This document shows positions 1 to 7,685 of a stretch of DNA of 64,000 nt, one piece after another. Within the stretch, counting starts at the first letter, position 1; every line of letters begins with the position of its first letter. The notes under the pieces are model-generated. The model did not search any database. It saw only the letters and a list, made by a program, of their open reading frames with translations, and was not told the origin of the DNA. A program made the position numbers and the translations under genes. Origin of the DNA: Arthrobacter sp. StoSoilB19 (GTDB lineage Bacteria > Actinomycetota > Actinomycetes > Actinomycetales > Micrococcaceae); assembly GCF_019977275.1 (NCBI RefSeq), contig NZ_AP024650.1, positions 186,001 through 250,000 on the forward strand. Reading direction: 5' to 3'.

Positions 1-1086
1 TACCTGGTCTACCTGCGGCACCCCACCACCGGTGGCGTCATGGCATCGTGGGGTTCCTTGGGCCACATCAACGTGGCGGAACCTGGGTCCCTGCTGGGCT
101 TCCTGGGTCCCCGGGTGTACGAGGCGCTGTACGGCGAGGCGTTCCCGGAGAACGTGCAGGTGGCGGAGAACCTCTTCCACAAGGGACTGATCGACGGCGT
201 GGTGGAACCCGGCGATCTTGCAGACCTGGTGGGCCGGGCACTGGACATCCTCTCTCCCGGGGGCCCGGTGGCTGCGCGCCCTGCCCCTCCCGAGACCCTC
301 AACGTCCGGCCTTCAACAGTTGACGCCTGGACGTCCATCGGGATCTCCCGGCGTCCCCGGCGGCCGGACCTGCGCCAGCTGCTGAAGGTCGGCGCCACCG
401 ACGCTCTCCCCCTGAACGGAACCGGACAGGGGGAGAAGGACCCCGGGTTGCTGCTGGCACTGGCGCGTTTTGGCACCCAGTCCTGCATCGTCCTGGGCCA
501 CGCCCGCCCGCTTCGGAAGGACGCCGCCGGGATGGGACCGGGTTCCTTGCGGGAGGCGCGCCGCGGCATGAAGCTGGCGGAGGAACTGCGGCTGCCGCTG
601 CTCACCGTGATCGACACCGCCGGCGCTGCTTTGTCGCAGGAGGCGGAGGAGGGCGGACTTGCCGGCGAAATTGCGCGCTCGCTGCACGAACTGATCGGTC
701 TGGAATCGCCGTCGGTCTCCGTGCTGCTTGGCCAGGGCGCCGGGGGAGGTGCGCTGGCACTGCTGCCCGCGGACAGGACCATCGCGGCCCAGCACAGCTG
801 GCTTTCACCGCTTCCTCCGGAAGGTGCCAGCGCCATCGTGCACCGGACCACCGCGTTCGCCCCGGCCATGGCCCAGGCGCAGGGAGTGAACGTGGCCGCG
901 CTGTACGCGAACGGCCTGGTGGACCACATTGTGGATGAGCGGGACGATGCTTCTCTGGAGCCGCGCGAATTCTGCACCCGGATGGCCCGGGCGATTGAGT
1001 TTGAGCTGGGCTCGGTGGCCGGCGTTCCCGTGCCGGAACTCGTGGCTGCCCGGGCGCGGAAGTTCGCATCCCTCGGCGGCAGCTGA
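1..1086 (+). CDS. Acyl-CoA/acetyl-CoA carboxylase carboxyltransferase, beta/alpha type (5' truncated)
   Basis: The reading frame is open from the first base of the window, so the start lies upstream. The visible 361 residues begin with YLRHPTTGGVMASWGS and LGFLGPRVYE, the crotonase-fold carboxyltransferase signature of an AccD-like half. They continue after a short linker into a second region (GMKLAEELRLPLLTVIDTAG, then GQGAGGGALAL) that resembles the AccA half. The product therefore looks like a single-chain beta/alpha carboxyltransferase, which transfers CO2 from carboxybiotin to an acyl-CoA in fatty acid precursor synthesis. No biotin carboxylase or BCCP gene is visible nearby, so the partner subunits must be elsewhere. 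The exact acyl-CoA substrate cannot be told from this fragment. The gene converges on the DHFR-family gene across a hairpin. Confidence 0.85.
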   Translation, partial: YLVYLRHPTTGGVMASWGSLGHINVAEPGSLLGFLGPRVYEALYGEAFPENVQVAENLFHKGLIDGVVEPGDLADLVGRALDILSPGGPVAARPAPPETLNVRPSTVDAWTSIGISRRPRRPDLRQLLKVGATDALPLNGTGQGEKDPGLLLALARFGTQSCIVLGHARPLRKDAAGMGPGSLREARRGMKLAEELRLPLLTVIDTAGAALSQEAEEGGLAGEIARSLHELIGLESPSVSVLLGQGAGGGALALLPADRTIAAQHSWLSPLPPEGASAIVHRTTAFAPAMAQAQGVNVAALYANGLVDHIVDERDDASLEPREFCTRMARAIEFELGSVAGVPVPELVAARARKFASLGGS

Positions 1087-1120
1087 CGGTTGCCACTTGG
1101 TCGTGGGGGGCAGGCCCGGG

Positions 1121-1148
1121 AGGCGCCGGAGTATCGGTTCCGGCGCTT
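1121..1148. terminator. Hairpin between convergent genes
   Basis: GCGCCGGA at 1123-1130 pairs perfectly with TCCGGCGC at 1139-1146 around an 8-base loop. It sits between two convergent stop codons (1086 and 1150). There is no long T-run, so it may be a weak or factor-assisted terminator. Confidence 0.5.
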
Positions 1149-1149
1149 C

Positions 1150-1731
1150 CTACGGCTGGTCCGGCACGTAGAGGGCCATAATGACGCCCGTGGCGGTGTG
1201 TGCGGCTTCGAGGAGCCGCAGCGGCGTTTTTGTTGCCCCGGTGAAAAGCTGGTGACCGTTGCCCAGCACCAGGGGATGGATCATGAGCAGGTACTCGTCG
1301 ATTTGATCTGCCGCCATAAGGCTGCGGATCAGCACTCCGCTGCCCATGATCACGAGGTTCCCGGGGAAGGTTTCCCGGAGCTCCTTCACAGCCGCCGGAA
1401 CGTCCCCGCGAAGGAGCGTTGAGTTTGGCCACTCAAGCTTCAAGGCGGGGTCACCGGAGGCGACGTACTTGGGCGTGTTGTTCAGGGCGTCCTTGAATGG
1501 ACCGCCCTGGGCGTTCCATGACGACAGGAGCTGCACGTAGGTGCGCCGTCCAAAGAGGAAGGCGTGGCCGGCGCCCATGCGCCCGCCCATCTTCTGGACC
1601 GTCGCCTGGTCGGCACGCGGAACGGCCCAGCCGCCGCCGGTGAATCCTCCCCGGGGATCTTCGTCCGGGCGCCCCGGTCCCTGCATGACACCATCGAGCG
1701 TCACATGGTTCATCACCACGACCTTGCCCAC
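1150..1731 (-). CDS. Dihydrofolate reductase-fold (RibD C-terminal domain) family protein
   Basis: A 193-residue protein starting with GTG (1731), preceded by a GGAAAGG ribosome site about 9 bases away. The opening KVVVMNHVTLDGVMQGPG, the middle LFGRRTYVQL and the late NLVIMGSGVLIRSL and IDEYLLMIHPLVLGNG are typical of the small stand-alone RibD-C/DHFR-like proteins common in actinobacteria. The family fold binds NADPH. The physiological substrate of these stand-alone proteins is generally unknown, and there is no riboflavin or folate gene next to it. The gene lies alone between a converging carboxyltransferase and the upstream LapA-family gene on the same strand. Confidence 0.8.
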   Translation of the reverse strand: MGKVVVMNHVTLDGVMQGPGRPDEDPRGGFTGGGWAVPRADQATVQKMGGRMGAGHAFLFGRRTYVQLLSSWNAQGGPFKDALNNTPKYVASGDPALKLEWPNSTLLRGDVPAAVKELRETFPGNLVIMGSGVLIRSLMAADQIDEYLLMIHPLVLGNGHQLFTGATKTPLRLLEAAHTATGVIMALYVPDQP

Positions 1732-1794
1732 TGCGGTCAGCCTTTCCGTCGCGGGAAGCGCCCGCGGCGGCGGGCGGCACCCGCTGCCAAGGGA

Positions 1795-2259
1795 CTACCT
1801 CCTGGACTGGACTCTGGTCCGGTGGGCGTTCCTGCGCAGCTGCAGGATGCGCGCTCCGCCTGCCACGGCCACCAAGACGCCGCCTGATACGGCAGCGATG
1901 AACAGTGCCATCCCCAGCGGGACGGACCCCTCAAAACCAAGGAACCGGACCAGGGCCTGGTCCTGGTTCTGCAGGATGAAGACGATCAGCAGGATCAGGA
2001 GCACCAAGGATGCCACTACACCTGCCCAGATGACTCCGGCGCGGGTGACCTTGCGTTCAGGGACTCCACGGCCCGTCGCCGCTGTCCCGGTGGCCGGTGT
2101 CCCCGTTGTTCCGACTGTTCCCCCTGCGTCCGGTGCGTAGGACGGCGCGCCGCCGTAGGTTGCGGCCCGGTCTCCCGATTGCTGCGCTGCGTTCGACGGC
2201 GTGGTGGCATCCGGTTCCTGCCGGCCTTCCGGCCCTGGCGTGTACTGTCCTGCGCTCAT
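1795..2259 (-). CDS. LapA-domain (DUF1049) small membrane protein
   Basis: A 154-residue protein with a hydrophilic Gly/Ala/Thr/Pro-rich N-terminus of about 70 residues. Two hydrophobic segments follow (around residues 76-98 and 115-137), then a basic tail LQLRRNAHRTRVQSRR. The segment between the membrane spans, FILQNQDQALVRFLGFEGSVPLGMAL, split by the second helix, matches the LapA/DUF1049 pattern (QN..V.F.FL......PL). The family sits in the inner membrane; in E. coli LapA works with LPS assembly, a role that cannot apply in a Gram-positive, so the function here is unknown. A perfect 12-base palindrome lies in its promoter region. Confidence 0.75.
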   Translation of the reverse strand: MSAGQYTPGPEGRQEPDATTPSNAAQQSGDRAATYGGAPSYAPDAGGTVGTTGTPATGTAATGRGVPERKVTRAGVIWAGVVASLVLLILLIVFILQNQDQALVRFLGFEGSVPLGMALFIAAVSGGVLVAVAGGARILQLRRNAHRTRVQSRR

Positions 2260-2282
2260 GTCCGTCCCCTTTCCCTAAATGC

Positions 2283-2294
2283 TAAGCATGCTTA
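2283..2294. promoter_or_regulatory. 12-base palindrome in the promoter of the LapA-family gene
   Basis: TAAGCATGCTTA is a perfect palindrome 24 bases upstream of the minus-strand ATG at 2259. On that strand it lies between a TTAGAC (-35-like) and TTTAGG (-10-like) pair, where a repressor would block transcription. The core AGC[A/T]TGCTTAT recurs upstream of the PfpI-family gene at 35 kb. Confidence 0.4.
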
Positions 2295-2419
2295 TTGTCT
2301 AACCATAGACGCCCCGGTTGACGCGGCACAACGACCGGTACCGCGTCCTGCGTTAGGAATTGCGTCATGACCGGCGCAATGACCTGCGCAGGAAAAGGGT
2401 GCGGGGGAGCTGTCGGCCA

Positions 2420-2481
2420 GGAGGGGCCCTCACGTGAGAACCCCTCCCTCCGGCAGTCTGGCCGGACCATTTTCGGTCCGG
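2420..2481 (-). terminator. Cluster of hairpins downstream of the small minus-strand gene
   Basis: GGAGGGG (2420-2426) pairs with CCCCTCC (2441-2447) around a loop that itself contains the palindrome CTCACGTGAG. CCGGACC (2462-2468) pairs with GGTCCGG (2475-2481) around ATTTTC. They lie just past the stop of the gene at 2516 on the minus strand and probably end its transcript. The 2295-2419 interval shows nothing else recognisable. Confidence 0.4.
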
Positions 2482-2515
2482 TCCGGTCAGCCCGGCCCGG
2501 GTCTCACCGCCCGGG

Positions 2516-2719
2516 TCAGACCCTCTCCTTGCTCCGTTCGGCGGAGGGGGTGCGGGGCGCAGGCATCCTGCGCCAGTTGGGGAAGGCCCAGAACGTGAAG
2601 TCCGGTGCCTTGACCGGCTCCTCCGGAGTTTCCGCAGGGGCTTCCGTTTCGGCTTCAGGCCGGCGCTTGGTTTCTTTCCTGGCGCCCCACCCGAAGTCCT
2701 TGTTCGATGCGTAGCACAT
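2516..2719 (-). CDS. Small conserved-looking protein with CYASNKDFGWG N-terminus
   Basis: A 67-residue protein. I place the start at ATG 2719 because a consensus AGGAGG lies 6 bases before it; the longer ATG at 2734 would put that ribosome site inside the gene. The N-terminus MCYASNKDFGWGARKE is aromatic and looks constrained. The middle is Glu/Pro-rich and the end (DFTFWAFPNWRRMP) is again aromatic. There is no membrane segment or enzymatic motif. I do not recognise a function. The next gene upstream on the same strand is another small protein. Confidence 0.6.
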   Translation of the reverse strand: MCYASNKDFGWGARKETKRRPEAETEAPAETPEEPVKAPDFTFWAFPNWRRMPAPRTPSAERSKERV

Positions 2720-2850
2720 CACAGACCTCCTCATGGTGACTGCCCTTTAATCGTCCTCCTGATTGGCGGGGGAGTCGATATGCCAACGCAGTCCAGGGGC
2801 AACGAATGCACCAGAGGCCTCCGCTGCGGCAGGAGTAATGTCCGCGATTG

Positions 2851-3075
2851 TCAGGCGCCGTCAACCACGTCCTGTGCCTCCTGCGGGCGGTGGAACTCGC
2901 AGGGCCCCTGATGCCGGAGGGGGAGGAGGCAGGTCCGTCCCGTGGGCAGGTGGACCAGCGCGCACCGGCCGGTCATCGCCAGGTCTTCCCTGACGTTCGA
3001 GTTGCTCATGTCTGGACGTCCGTCGTCTGCCGTCATGGTGGCTTCGGTGCCTGGGGCAGGGTGTTCAACGTTCAT
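2851..3075 (-). CDS. Small protein with a C-terminal Cys/His cluster
   Basis: A 74-residue ORF. ATG 3075 is preferred over the upstream ATG at 3093 because GAGGAG lies about 10 bases upstream of it. The N-terminal half is polar and probably disordered. The C-terminal half contains the spaced residues C-x3-H-x6-C-x6-H-x3-C-x2-H (GRCALVHLPTGRTC then RHQGPCEFHR), which could bind a zinc ion. I do not recognise a family with confidence. It stands between two oppositely spaced minus-strand genes with 131 bases to the next small gene. Confidence 0.5.
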   Translation of the reverse strand: MNVEHPAPGTEATMTADDGRPDMSNSNVREDLAMTGRCALVHLPTGRTCLLPLRHQGPCEFHRPQEAQDVVDGA

Positions 3076-3223
3076 GGTGGGGCAACTCCTCATCGGGCGG
3101 AGGGCGAATGGAGGGTGCTGAAAGGTGCTCCTTCAAGTGTGCGCCGCCAGGGTTACCAGCGGATTAAGCCGGTGTTAGGAGCAGGTCAACATCTGCCCTC
3201 CGGCGAAGCTTCCCGAAGTTTCC

Positions 3224-4633
3224 CTAGTAGCCCAGCTGGTGGGCCACCTGCAGGAGGAGGGCTTCGGAGCCCATGGGGCCAACAAGTTGGATTCCCATGG
3301 GAAGTCCACTGCCGGCGCTACCCCCGGTCCAGTGCACGGGAACGGTGATGGCCGGCAGGCCGCACACATTCACCATGGAGGACCACGGGGCGTATTCGCA
3401 CTGCTTCCGGTAGTCGCCGTCGGCGTCCCCGGGCCACTGCGCCGACGGCCAGCGCTCCCCGCCATGCGCCGTGCCGGTGAACCATCCCACCGGCCGCGGC
3501 GTCTGCGCCAGGGCCGGCATCAGCATCAGGTCCCACTGCCCGTACTGCGCCACCGTGTCATGCTGGAACTGCCTCAGGAATGCCAGTGCCTCCGCGAGCT
3601 TGGCGGGGCTGCGCTGCTGTGCCCGACGGCGGAAGGTCCGCGTCAAGGGGGCCAGCAGAGCTTCACGCGTCGGACTGATCCTGGCTGCGCCCACCCCGGC
3701 GGTCCAAGCCGTCGTGAAGGCATCCGGGTAACGGTTGTCGTAGCGGATGGATGCATCACCCAGGCTGTGGCCGGCGTGTTCCAGGAGGGCCTCACCGGCA
3801 CGGAGCGCGTCCAGGGCGTCCTGTTCGGGCGTGAAGGGAAACGTGCCGGACCACGGGCTGTCCAGGGTGACGCCGATCCGCAGCCGCGGCGGCTCCTCTT
3901 GTTGCACTGCCCGGAGGTAGTGGTTTCCCGGGACCATGACGTCCATCATCAGCGCCGCGTCCTCCGTGCTGTGGGCAAGGGGACCGGGCACCACCAGCCG
4001 CGCGGGATCGCCGGCACTTTCCCCGGCTGCCACCAGCCCCCGGCCCGGCTTCAGGCCCACCAGGCCGCATGCTGCCGCCGGGATGCGGACTGACCCGCCG
4101 CCGTCGGTCCCCGGAGCGAAAGGCAGCAGCCCCGCTGCCACGGCCGCTGCACTGCCGCCGGACGAACCTCCCGAACTCCTGCTGGGTGCATGGGGATTGC
4201 GCGACGGCGGTGCGATGCGGTTTTCGCTGTAGGCCGTCAGTCCGAATTCAGGTACCTGTGTCTTGCCCAGCGAAACCACGCCGGCGTCCTTGAAGAGGGA
4301 CACCAGCGGAGCGTCGGCGGGGGCGGGTTTGTGGTCAAGGGCGGCACTGCCGTGCGTGGTCACCACCCCGGCCACGTCCGTCAGGTCCTTGAAGGCAAGG
4401 GGCATGCCGTGCAGCACAGGCAGGTCATCGGCGTCGGCGCGGGCATGCAGGGCATCGGCCGCCTTGGCCTGATCCATGGCCTGTTCCGCGGTCACGGTGA
4501 TGAAGGCGCCGAGAAGGGCGTTCCGCTGGCCGGTCCGGGCCAGGAAATGGGCGGCGGCCTCCGCGGCGGACACTGCTCCACTCCGCAGGAGGTCCCGCAG
4601 GGCCAGTGCCGAAAGCTCATGGAGTTCAGTCAC
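3224..4633 (-). CDS. Amidase signature family hydrolase
   Basis: About 469 residues from GTG 4633; a second in-frame GTG at 4657 would add eight residues. The amidase triad is visible: Lys82 in GMPLAFKDLTD, the cis-Ser within SSGGSSGGS (residues 153-161), and the nucleophile Ser181 in GGGSVRIPA. The C-terminus LPMGIQLVGP is also typical. The family cleaves carboxamides to acid and ammonia; the substrate here is not predictable, though GatA is unlikely because gatB and gatC are absent. A 32-codon ORF with a strong ribosome site overlaps the start by eight bases, suggesting coupled translation. Confidence 0.8.
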   Translation of the reverse strand: MTELHELSALALRDLLRSGAVSAAEAAAHFLARTGQRNALLGAFITVTAEQAMDQAKAADALHARADADDLPVLHGMPLAFKDLTDVAGVVTTHGSAALDHKPAPADAPLVSLFKDAGVVSLGKTQVPEFGLTAYSENRIAPPSRNPHAPSRSSGGSSGGSAAAVAAGLLPFAPGTDGGGSVRIPAAACGLVGLKPGRGLVAAGESAGDPARLVVPGPLAHSTEDAALMMDVMVPGNHYLRAVQQEEPPRLRIGVTLDSPWSGTFPFTPEQDALDALRAGEALLEHAGHSLGDASIRYDNRYPDAFTTAWTAGVGAARISPTREALLAPLTRTFRRRAQQRSPAKLAEALAFLRQFQHDTVAQYGQWDLMLMPALAQTPRPVGWFTGTAHGGERWPSAQWPGDADGDYRKQCEYAPWSSMVNVCGLPAITVPVHWTGGSAGSGLPMGIQLVGPMGSEALLLQVAHQLGY

Positions 4634-4724
4634 GGAACCGGGACTCCGTTTGCGCACCGGCAGGCCGTTCCGTGCGGGCGGCCGGAGCCGGGGGTGCGGG
4701 GAGGGCGGCGGGCTGTTGGGACAT
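4626..4724 (-). CDS. 32-codon upstream ORF overlapping the amidase start
   Basis: ATG 4724 follows a near-perfect AAGGAGG site by 5 bases, a better start context than that of the amidase itself. The predicted peptide is Pro/Ala-rich (MSQQPAALPAPPAPAARTER...) and ends in a TGA that overlaps the amidase GTG by eight bases. It could be a coupling leader peptide, or the original N-terminus of the amidase separated by a frameshift. No amino-acid run suggestive of attenuation is present. Confidence 0.4.
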   Translation of the reverse strand: MSQQPAALPAPPAPAARTERPAGAQTESRFRD

Positions 4725-4842
4725 GAAAACCTCCTTGGGCTTCACCAGCCTAACCCGGGGCTTTTTGCATACCTGTTCACGGTGGAAGGGGGCGGAAGAG
4801 CTAGGCTTAAACCTGACTCTGATCCGCCAAGACAGGACTCCG

Positions 4843-5169
4843 ATGAGTGACTTCGATACCGTCCCCGTGCATGACATTCCCGCTGGCGCGGTGATCCTGG
4901 ACGTCCGGGAGGACTACGAATGGGTCGCCGGCCACGCTGACGGCGCACTCCACATCCCCATGGACCAGATCCCGGCCCGGCTGGGTGAGCTCGATCCGGA
5001 CGAGGACCTCTATGTCATCTGCCGTACGGGCGGCCGCTCCTTCCGCGTTGCCCAATGGCTCACGGGGCAGGGATATTCCGCCATCAACGTCTCGGGCGGG
5101 ATGGACCAGTGGCTGGAGGCCGGCAAACCTTTGGTTTCGGACAACGGACTCAAGCCGTTGGTGCTTTAG
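4843..5169 (+). CDS. Rhodanese-like domain protein
   Basis: A 108-residue single-domain rhodanese. The start is the ATG before SDFDTVPVHDIPAGAVILDVRE; longer in-frame extensions run into upstream noncoding sequence. The active-site loop is complete, with Cys60 in YVICRTGGRS, so a persulfide-carrying or sulfurtransferase role is possible. The trailing GMDQWLEAGKPLV is typical of the fold. Its TAG stop shares one base with the GTG of pheA (TAGTG), so the two genes are very likely co-transcribed and translationally coupled, though no biochemical link is obvious. Confidence 0.85.
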   Translation: MSDFDTVPVHDIPAGAVILDVREDYEWVAGHADGALHIPMDQIPARLGELDPDEDLYVICRTGGRSFRVAQWLTGQGYSAINVSGGMDQWLEAGKPLVSDNGLKPLVL

Positions 5170-6149
5170 TGGCCGGTACTTCCCGCACCTACACGTTCCT
5201 GGGTCCGGAAGGCACCTTCACCGAGGCTGCCCTCCTCCAGGTACCCGATGCCCTTGAGGCGGTGAGGATCCCGGCGTCGAACGTCAACTCCGCCCTTGGG
5301 AAGGTTCGTGAAGGTGCGGCCGACGCCGCCATGGTCCCCATCGAGAACTCCGTGGAGGGCGGTGTCACGGCCACGCTGGACGCCATCGCCACCGGCCAGG
5401 AACTGCGGATCATCCGCGAGGTCCTGATTCCCATCAGCTTTGTCCTGGTAACCCGTCCCGGGGCTCGGTTGGAAGATGTCCGGCGCGTTTCCACGCACGG
5501 CCACGCCTGGGCCCAGTGCAGGCTGTGGATGGACAAGAACATACCCGATGCGGAATACGTTCCCGGTTCCTCAACCGCCGCCGCGGCCGTGGGGTTGCTG
5601 GCGGCCGACTGCCACTACGACGCGGCCATCTGCGCGCCGCTGGTGGCCAGCGAACATGCTGGACTGTCCGTGCTGGCGGAGGATATCGGTGACAACCCGG
5701 GTGCGGTCACCCGCTTCATCCTGGTGAGCCTGCCAGGGGCCCTGCCGGCGCGGACCGGTGCGGACAAAACCACGGTGGTGGTGCCGCTTCCGGAGGACCG
5801 TCCCGGAGCCCTGATGGAGATCCTGGACCAGTTCGCCAGCCGCGGCGTCAACCTCAGCCGGATCGAGTCCCGGCCCACGGGACAGTACCTGGGACACTAT
5901 TTCTTCAGCATTGATGCCGACGGCCACGCAGGCGAGGCGAGGGTAGCCGAGGCGCTGGCGGGGCTGCACCGTATCAGCCCGGGGACGCGTTTCCTTGGCT
6001 CGTACGCCCGGGCAGACAAGCAGCAGACGCCGGTCCCGGCCTATGTCTCCGACGCGGCGTTCTCTGCGGCCCAATCATGGGTTGAATCCATACTCGATGC
6101 AGAATCCGTCGCAGGTGAAACCGGTTCCGCAGCTTCGCCCAGAGCGTAG
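5169..6149 (+). CDS. pheA: Prephenate dehydratase
   Basis: A 326-residue enzyme converting prephenate to phenylpyruvate in phenylalanine biosynthesis. The start GTG overlaps the rhodanese stop; the longer frame upstream belongs to the rhodanese region. TYTFLGPEGTFTEAAL opens the periplasmic-binding-like dehydratase domain, and the catalytic TRF motif is at 181-183 (GAVTRF). An ACT regulatory domain begins near residue 201 (TVVVPLPEDRPGALMEIL) and carries the ESRP phenylalanine-binding motif near 234. There is no chorismate mutase domain, the usual arrangement in actinobacteria. The C-terminal extension of about 30 residues is unremarkable. Confidence 0.95.
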   Translation: MAGTSRTYTFLGPEGTFTEAALLQVPDALEAVRIPASNVNSALGKVREGAADAAMVPIENSVEGGVTATLDAIATGQELRIIREVLIPISFVLVTRPGARLEDVRRVSTHGHAWAQCRLWMDKNIPDAEYVPGSSTAAAAVGLLAADCHYDAAICAPLVASEHAGLSVLAEDIGDNPGAVTRFILVSLPGALPARTGADKTTVVVPLPEDRPGALMEILDQFASRGVNLSRIESRPTGQYLGHYFFSIDADGHAGEARVAEALAGLHRISPGTRFLGSYARADKQQTPVPAYVSDAAFSAAQSWVESILDAESVAGETGSAASPRA

Positions 6150-6243
6150 GCAAATGGCTTGGGAACTACTTCCGCGGGCTGCGGACAATGCGTATGCTTG
6201 CTTGATCCACACGGGGTATGGCCCCTGACGAAGGGAGAGGGTC

Positions 6244-6447
6244 ATGACCAGCAGCACTGAGAACGACGGCCAGGGGATGATCGTCAACCCCAAGCCGACC
6301 GCTGACAACCAGGACTGGGACGGGGATGACGCTGACCGCGCCGACCGCCTGCGCTTCGAGGAAGAGCAGGCCATGATCCGCGAGCAGTCTGAAGCCCACG
6401 CTGCCGCCAAGGCGGCCGCCGATGCAAAGAAGCAGGCCAGCGCCTGA
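6244..6447 (+). CDS. Small acidic/Ala-rich protein of unknown function
   Basis: A 67-residue protein with a convincing GGGAGAGG ribosome site three bases before ATG. The N-terminal half is acidic (DNQDWDGDDADRADRL). The C-terminal half, RFEEEQAMIREQSEAHAAAK, is strongly helical with an Ala/Lys-rich tail and could form a short coiled coil. There is no membrane segment. I do not recognise a family. A GCTTGCTT sequence about 45 bases upstream weakly resembles the motif seen upstream of the PfpI gene. Confidence 0.55.
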   Translation: MTSSTENDGQGMIVNPKPTADNQDWDGDDADRADRLRFEEEQAMIREQSEAHAAAKAAADAKKQASA

Positions 6448-6514
6448 GCCGCGCAGCACTCTTGCTTTTGTCACGTAACAGCGCTGTCAGCGCTCTTTTG
6501 TCAACGCACCTTTG

Positions 6515-7597
6515 CTAACGCACCGCCGTGGCACTGCTGCCATGGACGTCCCGCTTGACTCGGACCAGGAGTGACCGCGGCAGAACCTGGACGGTGAGCT
6601 GCGTGGCTTCACCCGAGGTGTCGCCGTCGAGCTGTGTGGGCATGGGTTCGGGGCACTTGATCACCACCCTGCCTGACCGGTAAACGGTCATGATGGGCAG
6701 CTTGCCGCTGTGCTTGAACATGATTTTCACGTACATCAGCAGCCACCCCAGCGCGCTGCGGGGGCTCATCACCACAACGTCGAGCATGCCGTCGTCGATC
6801 ATGGCCTGCGGGATCAGGTCGATGCCGCCGGGGACAAGGCCGCAATTGGCGAAAAGCACACTGCGGATATTCCTTACCTGCTCCGGGTTTCCGTCCAGCG
6901 CAATGGAAACCTTCTTTCGCCGGCCCGGCAGGTGGCGTACGCCCGCCTCCGTGTACGCGAGCCAGCCCACCGCCTTCTTCAACCCGTCATTGGTGTCGGC
7001 CAGGACCTCGGCATCCATGCCTATCCCGGCGATCACCAGGAAGATGTGCTCGGAGTAGTGGCCGGTCCGGGAGTTCTCGATGGCCATCCGTGCGGTGTCG
7101 ATGTAGCGCTGGCGGCCGAAGAGTGCTGTCTGGACGTTGCCGTGAAGGTCGTTCACATCCAGGTCCACGTTCCGCGCCAGCAGGTTGCCGGTACCCAGTG
7201 GAATCAAACCCATGGCAATGTCCGTGTGCGCCAGGGCCTCGGCCACCACCCGGACGGTACCGTCGCCGCCGCCCGCAAGGACGACGTCCGGCTTGCCGGC
7301 CAGGACGGCCTGCATCTGGGAAAAGCCGGGGTCCTCCGCCGTCGTCTCGAAGAAGACAGGCTCCTCCCACCCGGCTGCCAGGCAGGCGCGCTGGATGATT
7401 TCCCTCGCTTCCCCGGCCCGCGCCTTGATTGGATTCAGGACCACGGCCACCCGCTGCTGCGCCAGCCCGGAGTCGTAAACTTCCCCCGCCACGGTGCTGC
7501 GCATATGCAGTGCTTTGAGGCGGCGCACCCCCCACCAGCTGGACGTGGCGAAGGCAAGCGCCACCGCAATCAGCAGGTAGAGAATCCAGTCGCTCAT
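6515..7597 (-). CDS. Diacylglycerol kinase-family lipid kinase
   Basis: A 360-residue protein. An N-terminal hydrophobic helix (residues 4-22, ILYLLIAVALAFATSSWW) anchors it. A DAGK catalytic domain follows with the ATP-binding GGGDGTVRVVAEAL, then LIPLGTGNLLARN and a C-terminal YegS/DgkB-like domain (ANCGLVPGGIDLIPQA). The family phosphorylates diacylglycerol or related lipids; the precise lipid cannot be read from sequence. It lies head-to-head with serS, with 88 bases between the start codons. Confidence 0.88.
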   Translation of the reverse strand: MSDWILYLLIAVALAFATSSWWGVRRLKALHMRSTVAGEVYDSGLAQQRVAVVLNPIKARAGEAREIIQRACLAAGWEEPVFFETTAEDPGFSQMQAVLAGKPDVVLAGGGDGTVRVVAEALAHTDIAMGLIPLGTGNLLARNVDLDVNDLHGNVQTALFGRQRYIDTARMAIENSRTGHYSEHIFLVIAGIGMDAEVLADTNDGLKKAVGWLAYTEAGVRHLPGRRKKVSIALDGNPEQVRNIRSVLFANCGLVPGGIDLIPQAMIDDGMLDVVVMSPRSALGWLLMYVKIMFKHSGKLPIMTVYRSGRVVIKCPEPMPTQLDGDTSGEATQLTVQVLPRSLLVRVKRDVHGSSATAVR

Positions 7598-7673
7598 GGT
7601 GCTTCAACAGTAGCCGTGCGGGCGGCGCGTGGGGGCACGCACCCTGCCGCCCGCCGTCGTGCGCGGTATTGGA

Positions 7674-7679
7674 TACCCT
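7674..7679 (+). promoter_or_regulatory. -10 hexamer of an apparently leaderless serS transcript
   Basis: TACCCT lies exactly six bases before GTG 7686. There is no Shine-Dalgarno sequence. This spacing is what a transcript beginning at its own start codon requires. Confidence 0.45.
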
Positions 7680-7685
7680 TGTGTG

